Of a DNA stretch of 21,543 nt, positions 1 to 7,548 are shown in pieces (within the stretch, counting starts at the first letter, position 1; each line of letters opens with the position of its first letter). The DNA lies in assembly GCA_021850555.1 (NCBI GenBank), contig JAJZLX010000672.1:1-21543 (forward strand), read 5' to 3'. Both the position numbers and the translations under genes were made by a program. Origin of the DNA: Pseudomonadota bacterium (GTDB lineage Bacteria; Pseudomonadota; Gammaproteobacteria; Steroidobacterales; Steroidobacteraceae). The notes under the pieces were generated by a model. The model was given only the letters and a program-made list of their open reading frames with translations. It searched no databases and was not told the DNA's origin.

Positions 1-267
1 GTCAGAGGCGACGATGGCGTCTTCGATGGTGTTGGAGAAGCGCTGGATGTTGAGCGCGCTCTCCATGCTGGCGCGGATGCCGGTCACCACGATCTCCTGC
101 AGGACGGCGGGTTTCGTCGCGTTCCCGGAGTCTGGTCGAGTCCCCGCGGTCGGACTGGCGGACGATGCGCCCTGGGGTGCGGGTCCGGGAGTTTTGGCCC
201 AGGCGGGTACGGCGCCGGCCATTGCCAGAGCGACGGCCCCGGACACGAGCCTTGACGAAAGCTTCAT
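1..267 (-). CDS. TonB-dependent receptor, N-terminal part (cut by window edge)
   Basis: The 89 visible residues start with a Sec signal peptide (MKLSSRLVSGAVALAMAGAVPAWA, cleavage likely after AWA). A low-complexity Pro/Ser/Thr/Gly linker follows, and then the segment LQEIVVTGIRASMESALNIQ at about residues 56-75. In this family that stretch is the TonB box region leading into the plug domain, typical of receptors from Xanthomonadales and sphingomonads. The rest of the plug and the 22-strand barrel lie outside the window. The start is supported by a strong GAGGGGG ribosome site (about 275-281) just upstream. The family imports large substrates such as oligosaccharides or siderophores across the outer membrane using TonB energy. 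The divergent alpha-L-rhamnosidase suggests, by inference only, a rhamnose-containing glycoside as substrate. Confidence 0.9.
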   Translation of the reverse strand, partial: MKLSSRLVSGAVALAMAGAVPAWAKTPGPAPQGASSASPTAGTRPDSGNATKPAVLQEIVVTGIRASMESALNIQRFSNTIEDAIVASD

Positions 268-354
268 GGTCTATTCCCCCTCGATTCGTTGGTGCAAAGG
301 TGTTGCGAAAACTCTAAAGCCACTGCGCTTTGCGGCGGCTCGCCCGCAGGAACG

Positions 355-385
355 TTTACAGGCGGACGAGATCTTTGTGTATAAA
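355..385 (+). promoter_or_regulatory. Candidate sigma-70 promoter for the rhamnosidase gene
   Basis: TTTACA at 355-360 and TATAAA at 380-385 are separated by 19 bases. The -10 is preceded by TGTG and sits in the most AT-rich part of the gap. The spacing is long, so the -10 match is the main support. The start codon is about 95 bases downstream, leaving a leader that contains the palindrome at 418-432. Confidence 0.45.
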
Positions 386-417
386 TACCATTGCCGGGCG
401 GGCGGGCGCAAGAGGAA

Positions 418-432
418 TCTCATAATATGAGA
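418..432. promoter_or_regulatory. Operator-like palindrome in the divergent receptor/rhamnosidase gap
   Basis: TCTCATA-A-TATGAGA is a perfect inverted repeat with 7-base arms around one central base. It lies downstream of the predicted rhamnosidase promoter and upstream of both starts. It has the size and symmetry of an operator for a dimeric repressor. No regulator gene is visible in the window, so the binding protein is unknown. Confidence 0.4.
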
Positions 433-479
433 CAGAAGACCACATCTTTGGACGACGTGATTTGTGGGGACTGCGCTAC

Positions 480-3338
480 ATGACTTCTCGGCGCGAGCTG
501 CTGCGCCTGCTGGCAGTCGGTGCCCCGCTGGCCGCCGAGGCGGGGTGGAGCGGCGCCACGATGCCGGCATCGGACGGACCCTGCGACATCGACACGACGG
601 ACCGTCGTGTCGAGTGGCGCGATGCCCCTCTCGGGATCGAGGAGCCGCGGCCGCGCTTTTCCTGGTCGCTGGCCGCGCGCGAGCCGGACCGGCGGTTGCT
701 TGGCCAAAGCGCCTGCCAGGTGATTGTCTCCAGCTCCCGAGGAGCGATCCGCTGCGGCCGCGGCGAGGTGTGGGACAGCGGCATGCGCCCGACCGCCGAT
801 CTGCGCATCGCGCCGGATCACGATCTACCGCTCGGCTCGCAGACAGCTTACTGGTGGGCCGTGCGCGTCTGGGATCAACGCGGCCGGCCTGGCCGGTTCA
901 GCGAGCCTGAGCGCTTCGGCACGGGCCTCATGCGGGAGGCCGGCTGGCGTGCCCGATGGATATCAGATGGCCCGGATTGGCCCGCAGGCCCTCTCCCGCC
1001 GCCCGCCATCAACCACAGCCCGCCTGTCGAGCCGCACCCCATGCCGCTGTTGCGGCGGGCATTCAGGCTCGACAGGCCCTTGGCGCGCGCCATCGTGTCG
1101 GTATGCGGACTCGGCCAATACGCGCTCACGATAAATGGCCATCGCCCGACCGACAGCGTACTCAATCCCGGCTGGACCGATTATCGCAAGACGGTTCTCT
1201 ACGACACCTATGACGTCACCTCGCTGCTTTCCCAGGGTCCGAACGTGCTCGGGGTGATGCTCGGCAACGGATTCTTCAATGTGGAGAAGTATCCGGGACG
1301 ATATACCAAGTTCGTCGGCCGCTTCGGCCGACCCAAGCTGCTCCTGCAGCTGCGGCTGCTGTTTACGGACGGCACCGAGCGCTACATCGTCAGTGACGAG
1401 CAATGGCGAACGCACCCCGGGCCGATCGTACTGTCCTCGGTGTACGGCGGTGAGGATTTCGACGCGCGCCGAGAGCCGCTCGATTGGGATCGCCCCGGAT
1501 TTGCCGCAGACCACTGGTCAGGCGTGACGCTCGTTTCGAGCCCCGGAGGGCGGCTGTGCGCCCAGAATGTGCCTCCGATCAGGGTGGCGCGCACCTACCA
1601 GCCGGTGGCGGTGACCCAGCCCAAAGCGGGCGTGTTCGTCTACGACCTGGGAGAGAATTTCTCCGGCTGGCCGCTCATCACCGTGCGCGGCGCCGCGGGA
1701 CGCACGGTCAAGCTGTTGCCGGGCGAGCTGCTCGATGCTCAGGGCTGTGTCACCCAACGCAGCGCCGCGGCCGGCCCGGGCGACGCCGTATGGTTCACCT
1801 ACACACTGGCAGGCACCGGTCTGGAGCGCTGGCATCCGCGCTTCAGCTATTACGGCTTCCGCTACGTACAGGTCGAAGGCGCTGCGCCGAGCGGCAAGCA
1901 CGGCGGCGATGTGCCGGAGCTGCTCAGCCTGGAAGGAGAGTTTCTGCACGCCGCCTTGCCGCGCATCGGCGCACTCGAGATCGGCGAGCCGCTGCTGCAG
2001 CGCATTCACCGGCTGATCCTGCAGGCGCTTCTGAGCAACACCTTCAGCGTTCTCACCGACTGCCCTCAGCGCGAGAAGCTCGGGTGGCTCGAGCAGACCT
2101 ATCTCAATGCCGATACCGTCTTTTACAACGAGCAGGCGGTGACGCTCTACGAAAAGATGCTGGGCGACATGATGGACAGCCAGCTCCCCTCGGGGCTGGT
2201 GCCGAGCATCGCGCCGGAGTACGTGGCGTTTCTCAATGCCGACGGCGGCAACTCGGCGTTTCGCGATTCGCCCGAGTGGGGCGCGGCGATCGTTCTCTCG
2301 CCGTGGGCCGCTCACCGCTTCACCGGCGACCGCCGCATCCTCGAGCGGGGCTATCCGGCCATGCGCCGATATGCGCGTTATCTGGCCTCCCGCGCCCGGG
2401 GCGATCTGCTGGACTACGGCCTGGGCGACTGGTTCGACTGGGGGCCGAAGCCGCCGGGGGAATCGCAGTTGACCAGCAAGATGCTGACCGCGACTTCGAC
2501 TTACTGCCGGCTGCTGAGCGCCCTGTCGAGCATCGCACGCCTGCTCGGTCACTCGGCCGACGCGCGTCACTATGCCCGCCGGGCCGTTGCGGCCCGCCGG
2601 GCACTGAACCGCAGGCTGTTCAACCCGGTCACGAATCAATACGACCGGGGCAGCCAGACCGCCAACGCCATGCCGCTGGCGATCGGCCTGGTTCCGGCAC
2701 GCCACCGCGCGGCGGTACTCGGCAATCTCGTCGCCAATATCCGCGCCCATCATAACCATGTGACGGCCGGCGATATCGGCTTTCTGTACGTGATCCTGGC
2801 GCTGATGCGCAACGGCCGCGCCGATGTACTGTTTGACGTCCTTACGCAAACCAGCGCACCAAGCTACGGCTACATGCTCTCCCGCGGCGCCACGGCACTC
2901 ACCGAAACATGGAACGCCAATCCCGACAACTCACAGAATCACTTTATGCTCGGCCAGGCGGAGGCGTGGTTCTACGCTGGACTCGGTGGCGTGCGCATCG
3001 ACATGCGTCGGCCGGCGACGGAGCGCATCCGCATCGCGCCCCAGGTCGTCGAGGGCGTGCGCAGCGCGTCGGTCCGCTACCGCGCGCTGGAGGGCTATGG
3101 GGTGTGCGCCTGGGAGAAGAGTCCGGATGGCGCGCGCCTGCGGCTGCGCGTGGAAGTGCCGGCGGGAGCGAAAGCCACCGTTGTCATTCCCACCCACCGG
3201 GCCGCGGACGTCCGGGAAGGGGCTCTGCCGCTCGCTCATGCGTACGGCCTCCTCCATGTACGCACGGCGGCGGGCAAGACACTGGTCACCGTCGGCTCCG
3301 GCCGCTATGAATTCGATGCACCGCTGCGCTGTGCATGA
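480..3338 (+). CDS. Glycoside hydrolase family 78 alpha-L-rhamnosidase, exported
   Basis: The 952-residue protein is predicted to remove terminal alpha-L-rhamnose from glycosides by an inverting mechanism. It begins with MTSRRELLRLLAVGAPLA, a Tat-type twin-arginine signal, so it probably folds before export. The ATG at 480 is preferred over an in-frame TTG at 462 because it gives this clean signal and follows GGGGA at 466-470. The order is a fibronectin-like N-terminal part (about 30-140), a GH78 N-terminal carbohydrate-binding module (about 175-330, with RRAFRLDRPLARA and YALTINGHRP), a second beta domain, an (alpha/alpha)6 catalytic domain, and a C-terminal beta domain. DCPQRE (527-532) supplies the likely general acid E532. 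GDWFDWG begins at 649, and E809 in TALTETWN is the likely general base. The gene is divergent from a TonB-dependent receptor and converges on mnmE. Confidence 0.92.
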   Translation: MTSRRELLRLLAVGAPLAAEAGWSGATMPASDGPCDIDTTDRRVEWRDAPLGIEEPRPRFSWSLAAREPDRRLLGQSACQVIVSSSRGAIRCGRGEVWDSGMRPTADLRIAPDHDLPLGSQTAYWWAVRVWDQRGRPGRFSEPERFGTGLMREAGWRARWISDGPDWPAGPLPPPAINHSPPVEPHPMPLLRRAFRLDRPLARAIVSVCGLGQYALTINGHRPTDSVLNPGWTDYRKTVLYDTYDVTSLLSQGPNVLGVMLGNGFFNVEKYPGRYTKFVGRFGRPKLLLQLRLLFTDGTERYIVSDEQWRTHPGPIVLSSVYGGEDFDARREPLDWDRPGFAADHWSGVTLVSSPGGRLCAQNVPPIRVARTYQPVAVTQPKAGVFVYDLGENFSGWPLITVRGAAGRTVKLLPGELLDAQGCVTQRSAAAGPGDAVWFTYTLAGTGLERWHPRFSYYGFRYVQVEGAAPSGKHGGDVPELLSLEGEFLHAALPRIGALEIGEPLLQRIHRLILQALLSNTFSVLTDCPQREKLGWLEQTYLNADTVFYNEQAVTLYEKMLGDMMDSQLPSGLVPSIAPEYVAFLNADGGNSAFRDSPEWGAAIVLSPWAAHRFTGDRRILERGYPAMRRYARYLASRARGDLLDYGLGDWFDWGPKPPGESQLTSKMLTATSTYCRLLSALSSIARLLGHSADARHYARRAVAARRALNRRLFNPVTNQYDRGSQTANAMPLAIGLVPARHRAAVLGNLVANIRAHHNHVTAGDIGFLYVILALMRNGRADVLFDVLTQTSAPSYGYMLSRGATALTETWNANPDNSQNHFMLGQAEAWFYAGLGGVRIDMRRPATERIRIAPQVVEGVRSASVRYRALEGYGVCAWEKSPDGARLRLRVEVPAGAKATVVIPTHRAADVREGALPLAHAYGLLHVRTAAGKTLVTVGSGRYEFDAPLRCA

Positions 3339-3341
3339 GCT

Positions 3342-3370
3342 CCGGATCCGGCCATCGTGCCCGGATCCGG
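3342..3370. terminator. Candidate bidirectional hairpin between convergent genes
   Basis: The 10-base palindrome CCGGATCCGG occurs twice, at 3342-3351 and 3361-3370, separated by 9 bases. The two copies can pair to form a 10-bp GC-rich stem. It sits in the 50-base gap between the rhamnosidase stop and the mnmE stop, where a shared terminator is expected. No T-tract follows on either strand, so the termination role is inferred from position and stem alone. Confidence 0.4.
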
Positions 3371-3388
3371 CGCGCCTGGATGGCAAGC

Positions 3389-4741
3389 TCACTTCCCGAT
3401 GCAGAAGCTGCCGAAAATCCGCCCGAGCAGATCCTCGCTGGTGAACTCGCCGGTGATCTCGCTCAAGGCCTGCTGCGCGCCGCGCAACTCCTCGGCCACC
3501 AGCTCACCGGCCCGGGTGTCGCGCAGGCTCCGCTCGGCATCCTCGACCTGGCGACGGGCGCGCGCCAGGGCATCCAGGTGCCGCTGCCGCGCCGAGACGG
3601 TCTCGCCTTCCAGCGTCTTGAATCCCACGCAATTCTTCAGGTGGGTGCGCAGCACCTCCATCCCGGCTCCGGTCAGGGCGGAAATCGCCACACGGGGCGG
3701 CCCTGACGGGGCGTCGGCCAGAGGTATCCCGGCGGCCAGATCGCACTTGTTGAGCACCAGGGTCACCGGCACGTCCGGGGGGAGTCTGGACTGCTCCTGC
3801 GAGTAGGCCTGTGCCCCGGGGTCCTCGACGAGATCTATGACGAACAATACGCGATCGGCCCGACGCATCTGCTCGTGCGCGCGCCGTATGCCTTCGGCCT
3901 CCACGGCGTCCGCTCCGTCGCGCAGGCCTGCGGTATCGAGCACGTGCAGCGGCATGCCGTCGATGTGGATGCGCTCGCGCACGATATCGCGCGTAGTGCC
4001 CGGTATGGGAGTCACGATGGCCGCATCGTAGCCGGCCAGGCGATTGAGCAGGCTCGACTTGCCGGCGTTCGGACGGCCGGCGATCACGATCGTCATGCCT
4101 TCGCGCAGCAGTGTGCCCTGGCGTGCGCTCTGCTGGATGGCATCGAAGTGCTCGCGCACCGCCTGGAAGCGCTCACCCAGCTGACGGTCCGCCAGAAAGT
4201 CGAGCTCTTCCTCGGGAAAGTCGATTGCCGCCTCGACATGGGTGCGCAGATCGATCACCGCGTCGGTGAGCCCTCGCACCATGGCGGAGAACTCCCCCTG
4301 GAGGGAGCGCATGGCGGCACGCGCGGCCTCGCGGGAGCCGGCGTCGATCAGATCGGCGATGGCCTCAGCCTGGGCGAGGTCGAGCTTGCTGTTGAGAAAG
4401 GCGCGAAGGGTGAATTCGCCCGGTTGCGCCCGGCGCGCGCCGAGCTCGATGATCCGGGCCACCAGAGTCTCGAGCACCGCTTGGCCGCCATGGCCCTGCA
4501 GCTCCAACACGTGCTCTCCGGTATAGGAGCGAGGCGAGGGGAAGAAGAGCGCGAGGCCGGCATCGAGCGGCTGCTGGCGGGCATCGAGAAAGCGGGCGAA
4601 GCTGGCCGTACGCGCCGCGGGCAGCTCACCGAGCAACACGGCGGCGATCTCGGGCACCTTGGGTCCTGAGACGCGCACGATGCCGATGCCGCCGCGTCCC
4701 GGCGGAGTTGCCGGCGCCACGATGGTATCCATACGCGTCAT
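3389..4741 (-). CDS. mnmE: tRNA uridine-5-carboxymethylaminomethyl modification GTPase MnmE
   Basis: This 450-residue protein has the full MnmE architecture and length (E. coli, 454). The N-terminal formyl-tetrahydrofolate-binding domain starts TIVAPATPPGRGGIGIVRVSG and is followed by a helical domain. The inserted GTPase domain has GRPNAGKS (222-229, Lys228), the TPIPGTTRD switch, DTAGLRD and NKCD. The C-terminal CIGK (447-450) carries the cysteine essential for the tRNA modification. With MnmG it builds the 5-carboxymethylaminomethyl group on U34 of certain tRNAs. The ATG at 4741 is chosen, though an in-frame ATG at 4732 is possible. The neighbouring yidC-yidD-rnpA-rpmH order is the conserved bacterial one; mnmG is not visible here. 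Confidence 0.97.
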   Translation of the reverse strand: MTRMDTIVAPATPPGRGGIGIVRVSGPKVPEIAAVLLGELPAARTASFARFLDARQQPLDAGLALFFPSPRSYTGEHVLELQGHGGQAVLETLVARIIELGARRAQPGEFTLRAFLNSKLDLAQAEAIADLIDAGSREAARAAMRSLQGEFSAMVRGLTDAVIDLRTHVEAAIDFPEEELDFLADRQLGERFQAVREHFDAIQQSARQGTLLREGMTIVIAGRPNAGKSSLLNRLAGYDAAIVTPIPGTTRDIVRERIHIDGMPLHVLDTAGLRDGADAVEAEGIRRAHEQMRRADRVLFVIDLVEDPGAQAYSQEQSRLPPDVPVTLVLNKCDLAAGIPLADAPSGPPRVAISALTGAGMEVLRTHLKNCVGFKTLEGETVSARQRHLDALARARRQVEDAERSLRDTRAGELVAEELRGAQQALSEITGEFTSEDLLGRIFGSFCIGK

Positions 4742-4861
4742 GTCGGCGGCATTATCTCACCATTTGCGCGGCTCATGTGGCCGGCAAGCGGCGGCTTGCG
4801 CGCTTTGCCGCATGGCGCTGGACCCGGGGTCGCGCTCCACGCGGAATAAGTCAAGCGGCGG

Positions 4862-4889
4862 GCCCAAAGCGCCGCAGGCGCCTTTGGGC
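4862..4889 (-). terminator. Candidate terminator downstream of yidC
   Basis: A strong hairpin lies just beyond the yidC stop. The arms GCCCAAAG-CGCC and GGCGCCTTTGGGC pair over 12 bp with a single bulged G and a three-base loop. No clear T-run follows on the minus strand, so it may be an atypical intrinsic terminator or an RNA 3'-end stabiliser. It separates yidC from mnmE, which may therefore be transcribed partly on its own. Confidence 0.5.
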
Positions 4890-4890
4890 T

Positions 4891-6552
4891 CTATTTACGA
4901 TTCGTCGCGGTCGCGATGCGCCGGTTGATATTCCATTGCTGGGCGATCGACAGCAAGCTGTTCGTCACGTAGTACAGCACCAGGCCGGAGGGGAAGAACG
5001 CGAACAGCGCCGCCATGGCGACGGGCATCACCATCATGACCTTGGCCTGGACCGGATCGGGGGGAGCGGGATTGAGCTTGAACTGCAGGAAGCCGGTCAC
5101 GGCCATGATGGCGGGCAGGATGAAATACGGATCGCGCGCCGAGAGATCCTTGATCCAGAAGATGAAGGGTGCCTGGCGCAGCTCCACGCTGTAGAGGAGC
5201 ACCCAGTAGAAGGCGATGAATACCGGCAGTTGCAGAATCATGGGCAGGCAGCCCGACACCGGGTTGACCTTCTCACGCTTGTAGATCTCGATCATCGCCC
5301 GGCTGAGCTTCTCCTTGTCGTCCTTGTACATCTCCTGGATGCTCTTGATGCGCGGTCCCAAGGCCTTCATCTTGGCCATGGAGCGGCCGCTGGCTTCCGA
5401 CAGCGGGTAGAACACCAGCTTGAGGAGTAAGGTCACCACGATAATGGCGACGCCCCAGTTGCCCGTGACCCCATGCACCCGGCTCAGCAACCAGAACAGC
5501 GGCCTCGCGAGGATGGCGAACCACCCGGAAAGCGCGAGATACGTCAGCGTGGGATCGGTCTTCTCGAGCTGGGAGTGCAGTGTAGGACCGACGAACAGGC
5601 TCTGACCCAGGGCGAGCGTCGCGCCGGACGGCACCGTGTGCGTTGGCCCAACGGCCGATAGGGCGTATTGGCTGCCAGAGGCCTGAGACGTGAATCGGTA
5701 TGGGCTGTCCTTGCGCGGAATCACGGCGCTCACGAAGTCGAGCTGCGGCACGGCGATCCAACCGCCCGTCACATCCCGCTGATAATGTTGATATTCGGAG
5801 CTCGTCGGATCGAGCTGGACGTACTCCTTGCCGTTCCAGATCGCCGGCCCATGGTAGGCCCTGCTGCTGGGGTCAAAGTAGCTGACCTTGGTACGCGGGT
5901 CGTTGCGAAACAGCTGCGCGTACTGCGAGATCCGCCAGGCAGAGGCGCTGTGGTTCTCGATGGCGTACTCGAGGCCGATGCGGTAGGAGCCTCGCTGAAA
6001 CACGAATGTCTTGGTGACGGTGATGCCGTCGTGGGTCCACGTGAGCGGCACCCGAAGCTCTTTCGCCTCACCCAGCCTGTAGGTGAGGCGCGGCGCGCTG
6101 TAGAGCGCTCCCTGATTCGGGTAAGCCTGGCCGTCCGGACCGGTCAGCCCCGTCTGCAGCAGATACTCGGTCTCAGGACGGGTGTTCTCCAGCTGCAGCC
6201 GCGCGGGCTTGCCTGTGACCCTGGCGTATTTGAGCAGATCGACCTTCACCAGTGTGCCGCCCTGGGTGCTGATCTCCAGGTCATAGACGTCGGTCTGGAC
6301 GTGGATCAGCGGCGCGTGGGCATTTGGTGCATGGGTGACGGGCGGCGCCGCGGGAGGAGTTTCCGGCGTGCTCGTTTGCTGTGGTGCCTGGGTCTGGGGA
6401 ATACGGTTGGCCAGGCTCGAGGGCTTCGTGGGCGCGCTCGAGGTGGCGGCCGGACCGGCTGGGCGGGCGAATTCTGCGGTCCAGGTCGTGTAGTTGATCC
6501 ACAGGAGCGCCGCCAGCGCGATCCAGAGGTACAGGCGGAGGTTGTTACTCAT
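4891..6552 (-). CDS. yidC: Membrane protein insertase YidC (Oxa1 family)
   Basis: This 553-residue inner-membrane insertase works alone or with SecYEG to place and fold membrane proteins. It has the gram-negative layout: an N-terminal membrane segment (about 5-20), a Pro/Thr/Ala-rich linker (about 30-75), a large periplasmic P1 beta-domain (to about 335), and then the conserved core of five membrane segments. The core shows [28 protein letters not shown], then the cytoplasmic hairpin [45 protein letters not shown], and near the end [20 protein letters not shown]. Length is close to E. coli YidC (548). The start overlaps the yidD stop by 8 bases, implying translational coupling. Confidence 0.97.
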   Translation of the reverse strand: MSNNLRLYLWIALAALLWINYTTWTAEFARPAGPAATSSAPTKPSSLANRIPQTQAPQQTSTPETPPAAPPVTHAPNAHAPLIHVQTDVYDLEISTQGGTLVKVDLLKYARVTGKPARLQLENTRPETEYLLQTGLTGPDGQAYPNQGALYSAPRLTYRLGEAKELRVPLTWTHDGITVTKTFVFQRGSYRIGLEYAIENHSASAWRISQYAQLFRNDPRTKVSYFDPSSRAYHGPAIWNGKEYVQLDPTSSEYQHYQRDVTGGWIAVPQLDFVSAVIPRKDSPYRFTSQASGSQYALSAVGPTHTVPSGATLALGQSLFVGPTLHSQLEKTDPTLTYLALSGWFAILARPLFWLLSRVHGVTGNWGVAIIVVTLLLKLVFYPLSEASGRSMAKMKALGPRIKSIQEMYKDDKEKLSRAMIEIYKREKVNPVSGCLPMILQLPVFIAFYWVLLYSVELRQAPFIFWIKDLSARDPYFILPAIMAVTGFLQFKLNPAPPDPVQAKVMMVMPVAMAALFAFFPSGLVLYYVTNSLLSIAQQWNINRRIATATNRK

Positions 6553-6793
6553 GTCGATGATGGATGCAGGTCAGGGCGTGGGCGGGCGGCACCGGGTCGT
6601 AACCTCCGGGATGCCAGGGATGGCAGCGGCCGATGCGCTTCACGGCCAGCCACGCGCCCCGCAGCACACCGAAGCGGTCGATCGCTTCCGCGGCATACTG
6701 GGAGCAGGAGGGATAAAACCGGCAATTCGGGCCGAGCAGGGGGCTGATCGTCCACTGATAAACGCGGATCAGGAAGATGGCGAGAGTGCGCAT
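6545..6793 (-). CDS. yidD: Membrane protein insertion efficiency factor YidD
   Basis: This 82-residue YidD protein assists YidC-dependent membrane insertion at the inner membrane. The start at 6793 gives [21 protein letters not shown], the usual amphipathic N-terminus. A longer reading from 6814 would add seven residues not typical of the family. The signature [15 protein letters not shown], then [25 protein letters not shown], carries the three conserved cysteines and is near-identical to the family pattern. The C-terminal tail [11 protein letters not shown] is less conserved. The gene overlaps the 3' end of rnpA by 25 bases and the 5' end of yidC by 8, so the three form a tightly coupled unit. 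Confidence 0.95.
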   Translation of the reverse strand: MRTLAIFLIRVYQWTISPLLGPNCRFYPSCSQYAAEAIDRFGVLRGAWLAVKRIGRCHPWHPGGYDPVPPAHALTCIHHRHE

Positions 6794-7161
6794 CGCTCGC
6801 TCACCTGCGCCCACAGAGCCGCGAGGCTCCCGCGCAATTGCCCGCCCGAGGCACCGTGAGCCCTGGGCTTGGCGCTCACGACGATGTCGACCGCCGGAAG
6901 GGCATGCTGATGCAGGCGGAAGGATTCACGGATGACCCGGCGGATACGATTGCGCTCCACCGAAGTGCGCGCGATGCGCAGCGCGACGGCAAGACCGAGA
7001 CGGGGAGCGGACTTGTCGTTGCTGATCACTGTCACCGCGAAGAATCCGTTGCCAAAGCGCCGGCCGCGCGCATACGCGGCGTCGAACTCCGGTTTGTGTC
7101 GCAGGCGCCTGGGCGCCGGAAAGGTCAGCCGCTCTCGGGACGCGCGGGGCATGCTGGCCAT
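6769..7161 (-). CDS. rnpA: Ribonuclease P protein component
   Basis: This small basic 130-residue protein is the protein subunit of RNase P. With the catalytic RNA it matures tRNA 5' ends. The family signature [13 protein letters not shown] is at residues 70-82. The N-terminal [32 protein letters not shown] matches the usual substrate-leader-binding face. The start at 7161 gives a slightly longer N-terminus than in E. coli (119 residues); the ATG for Met4 at 7152 is an alternative. The rnpB RNA gene is not in the window. It lies 84 bases downstream of rpmH and overlaps yidD, as in most bacteria. Confidence 0.95.
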   Translation of the reverse strand: MASMPRASRERLTFPAPRRLRHKPEFDAAYARGRRFGNGFFAVTVISNDKSAPRLGLAVALRIARTSVERNRIRRVIRESFRLHQHALPAVDIVVSAKPRAHGASGGQLRGSLAALWAQVSERCALSPSS

Positions 7162-7245
7162 CCTCGATCGGTTGCGGGCGAGCCGGCTTCCGTACGAGAG
7201 CGCCTGTCCGGTTCATCCCACGGACCGAAACCGCACCCCGTTCTG

Positions 7246-7380
7246 CTACGGGATCAGCTTCCTGCGGCCCTTGGCACGGCGGCGGGCCAGCACCTTGCGA
7301 CCGTTCTTGGTCGCCATGCGTGCCCGGAAACCGTGCGTGCGCTTTCGGCGCAGCTTGCTCGGTTGATAGGTACGCTTCAT
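7246..7380 (-). CDS. rpmH: 50S ribosomal protein bL34
   Basis: The 44-residue translation is [20 protein letters not shown] and continues [24 protein letters not shown]. This is a complete bL34, very rich in Arg and Lys, with the family's invariant KRTYQPS start. It is a structural protein of the large ribosomal subunit. It is the first gene of the minus-strand rpmH-rnpA-yidD-yidC block and sits back to back with dnaA. A consensus TTGACA -35 element lies upstream on the minus strand (7444-7449). Confidence 0.98.
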   Translation of the reverse strand: MKRTYQPSKLRRKRTHGFRARMATKNGRKVLARRRAKGRRKLIP

Positions 7381-7419
7381 GCCAGACTCCAGGGGTTCGG
7401 TTCCGGAAAAAGGGCGGCA

Positions 7420-7449
7420 AGGCTAAGCCGTTGAGCGCCAAGGTGTCAA
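7420..7449 (-). promoter_or_regulatory. Candidate rpmH promoter
   Basis: On the minus strand a perfect TTGACA (7449 to 7444) is followed after 18 bases by TAGCCT (7425 to 7420), about 40 bases before the rpmH start. The -35 is consensus and the -10 is weak. The position fits the strong promoter normally found upstream of rpmH. Confidence 0.5.
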
Positions 7450-7456
7450 TATTTTT

Positions 7457-7488
7457 ATCGGCGGAAATTCTTCAGCATGCCCGCCGAT
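7457..7488. promoter_or_regulatory. Inverted repeat between the rpmH and dnaA promoters
   Basis: ATCGGCGG (7457-7464) and CCGCCGAT (7481-7488) are perfect 8-base inverted arms separated by 16 bases, about 24 bases centre to centre. The pair lies just upstream of the rpmH -35 and spans the likely -35 region of dnaA, whose best -10 is TATAGA at 7492-7497. It may be a regulator site or a hairpin; no known site is recognised. Confidence 0.35.
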
Positions 7489-7548
7489 GGGTATAGACTG
7501 CGCAGCCCTTTCCATTTGATCATCCCCGGGGCGGTCGCGGAGGCACGC

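Noticed and set aside
290..302. TGGTGCAAAGGTG shared with 15956-15968, both preceded by CGATTCG
   Set aside because: Several 13-base repeats are expected by chance in a sequence this long, and the two contexts differ in spacing and strand relation to genes.
14..430. 138-codon plus-strand frame across the TonB receptor start and the divergent gap
   Set aside because: It is antisense to a clear signal peptide and TonB-box region and runs through the promoter region.
1518..2849. 443-codon minus-strand frame opposite the rhamnosidase
   Set aside because: It lies wholly within a gene with GH78 motifs; the antisense translation is low-complexity, as expected from codon-position GC bias.
3941..3946. 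Other CACGTG cores (also near 4508, 6037, 19080 and 21039) as extra parS sites
   Set aside because: Their flanks do not match the parS arms; only the two sites in recF do.
5668..6747. 359-codon plus-strand frame opposite yidC/yidD
   Set aside because: It is antisense to two unmistakable conserved genes and has no motifs of its own.
7477..7548. Longer DnaA beginning at the ATG at 7477
   Set aside because: The extra 24 residues are not DnaA-like and the ATG lies upstream of the likely -10, while the GTG at 7549 has GGAGG and gives the canonical N-terminus.
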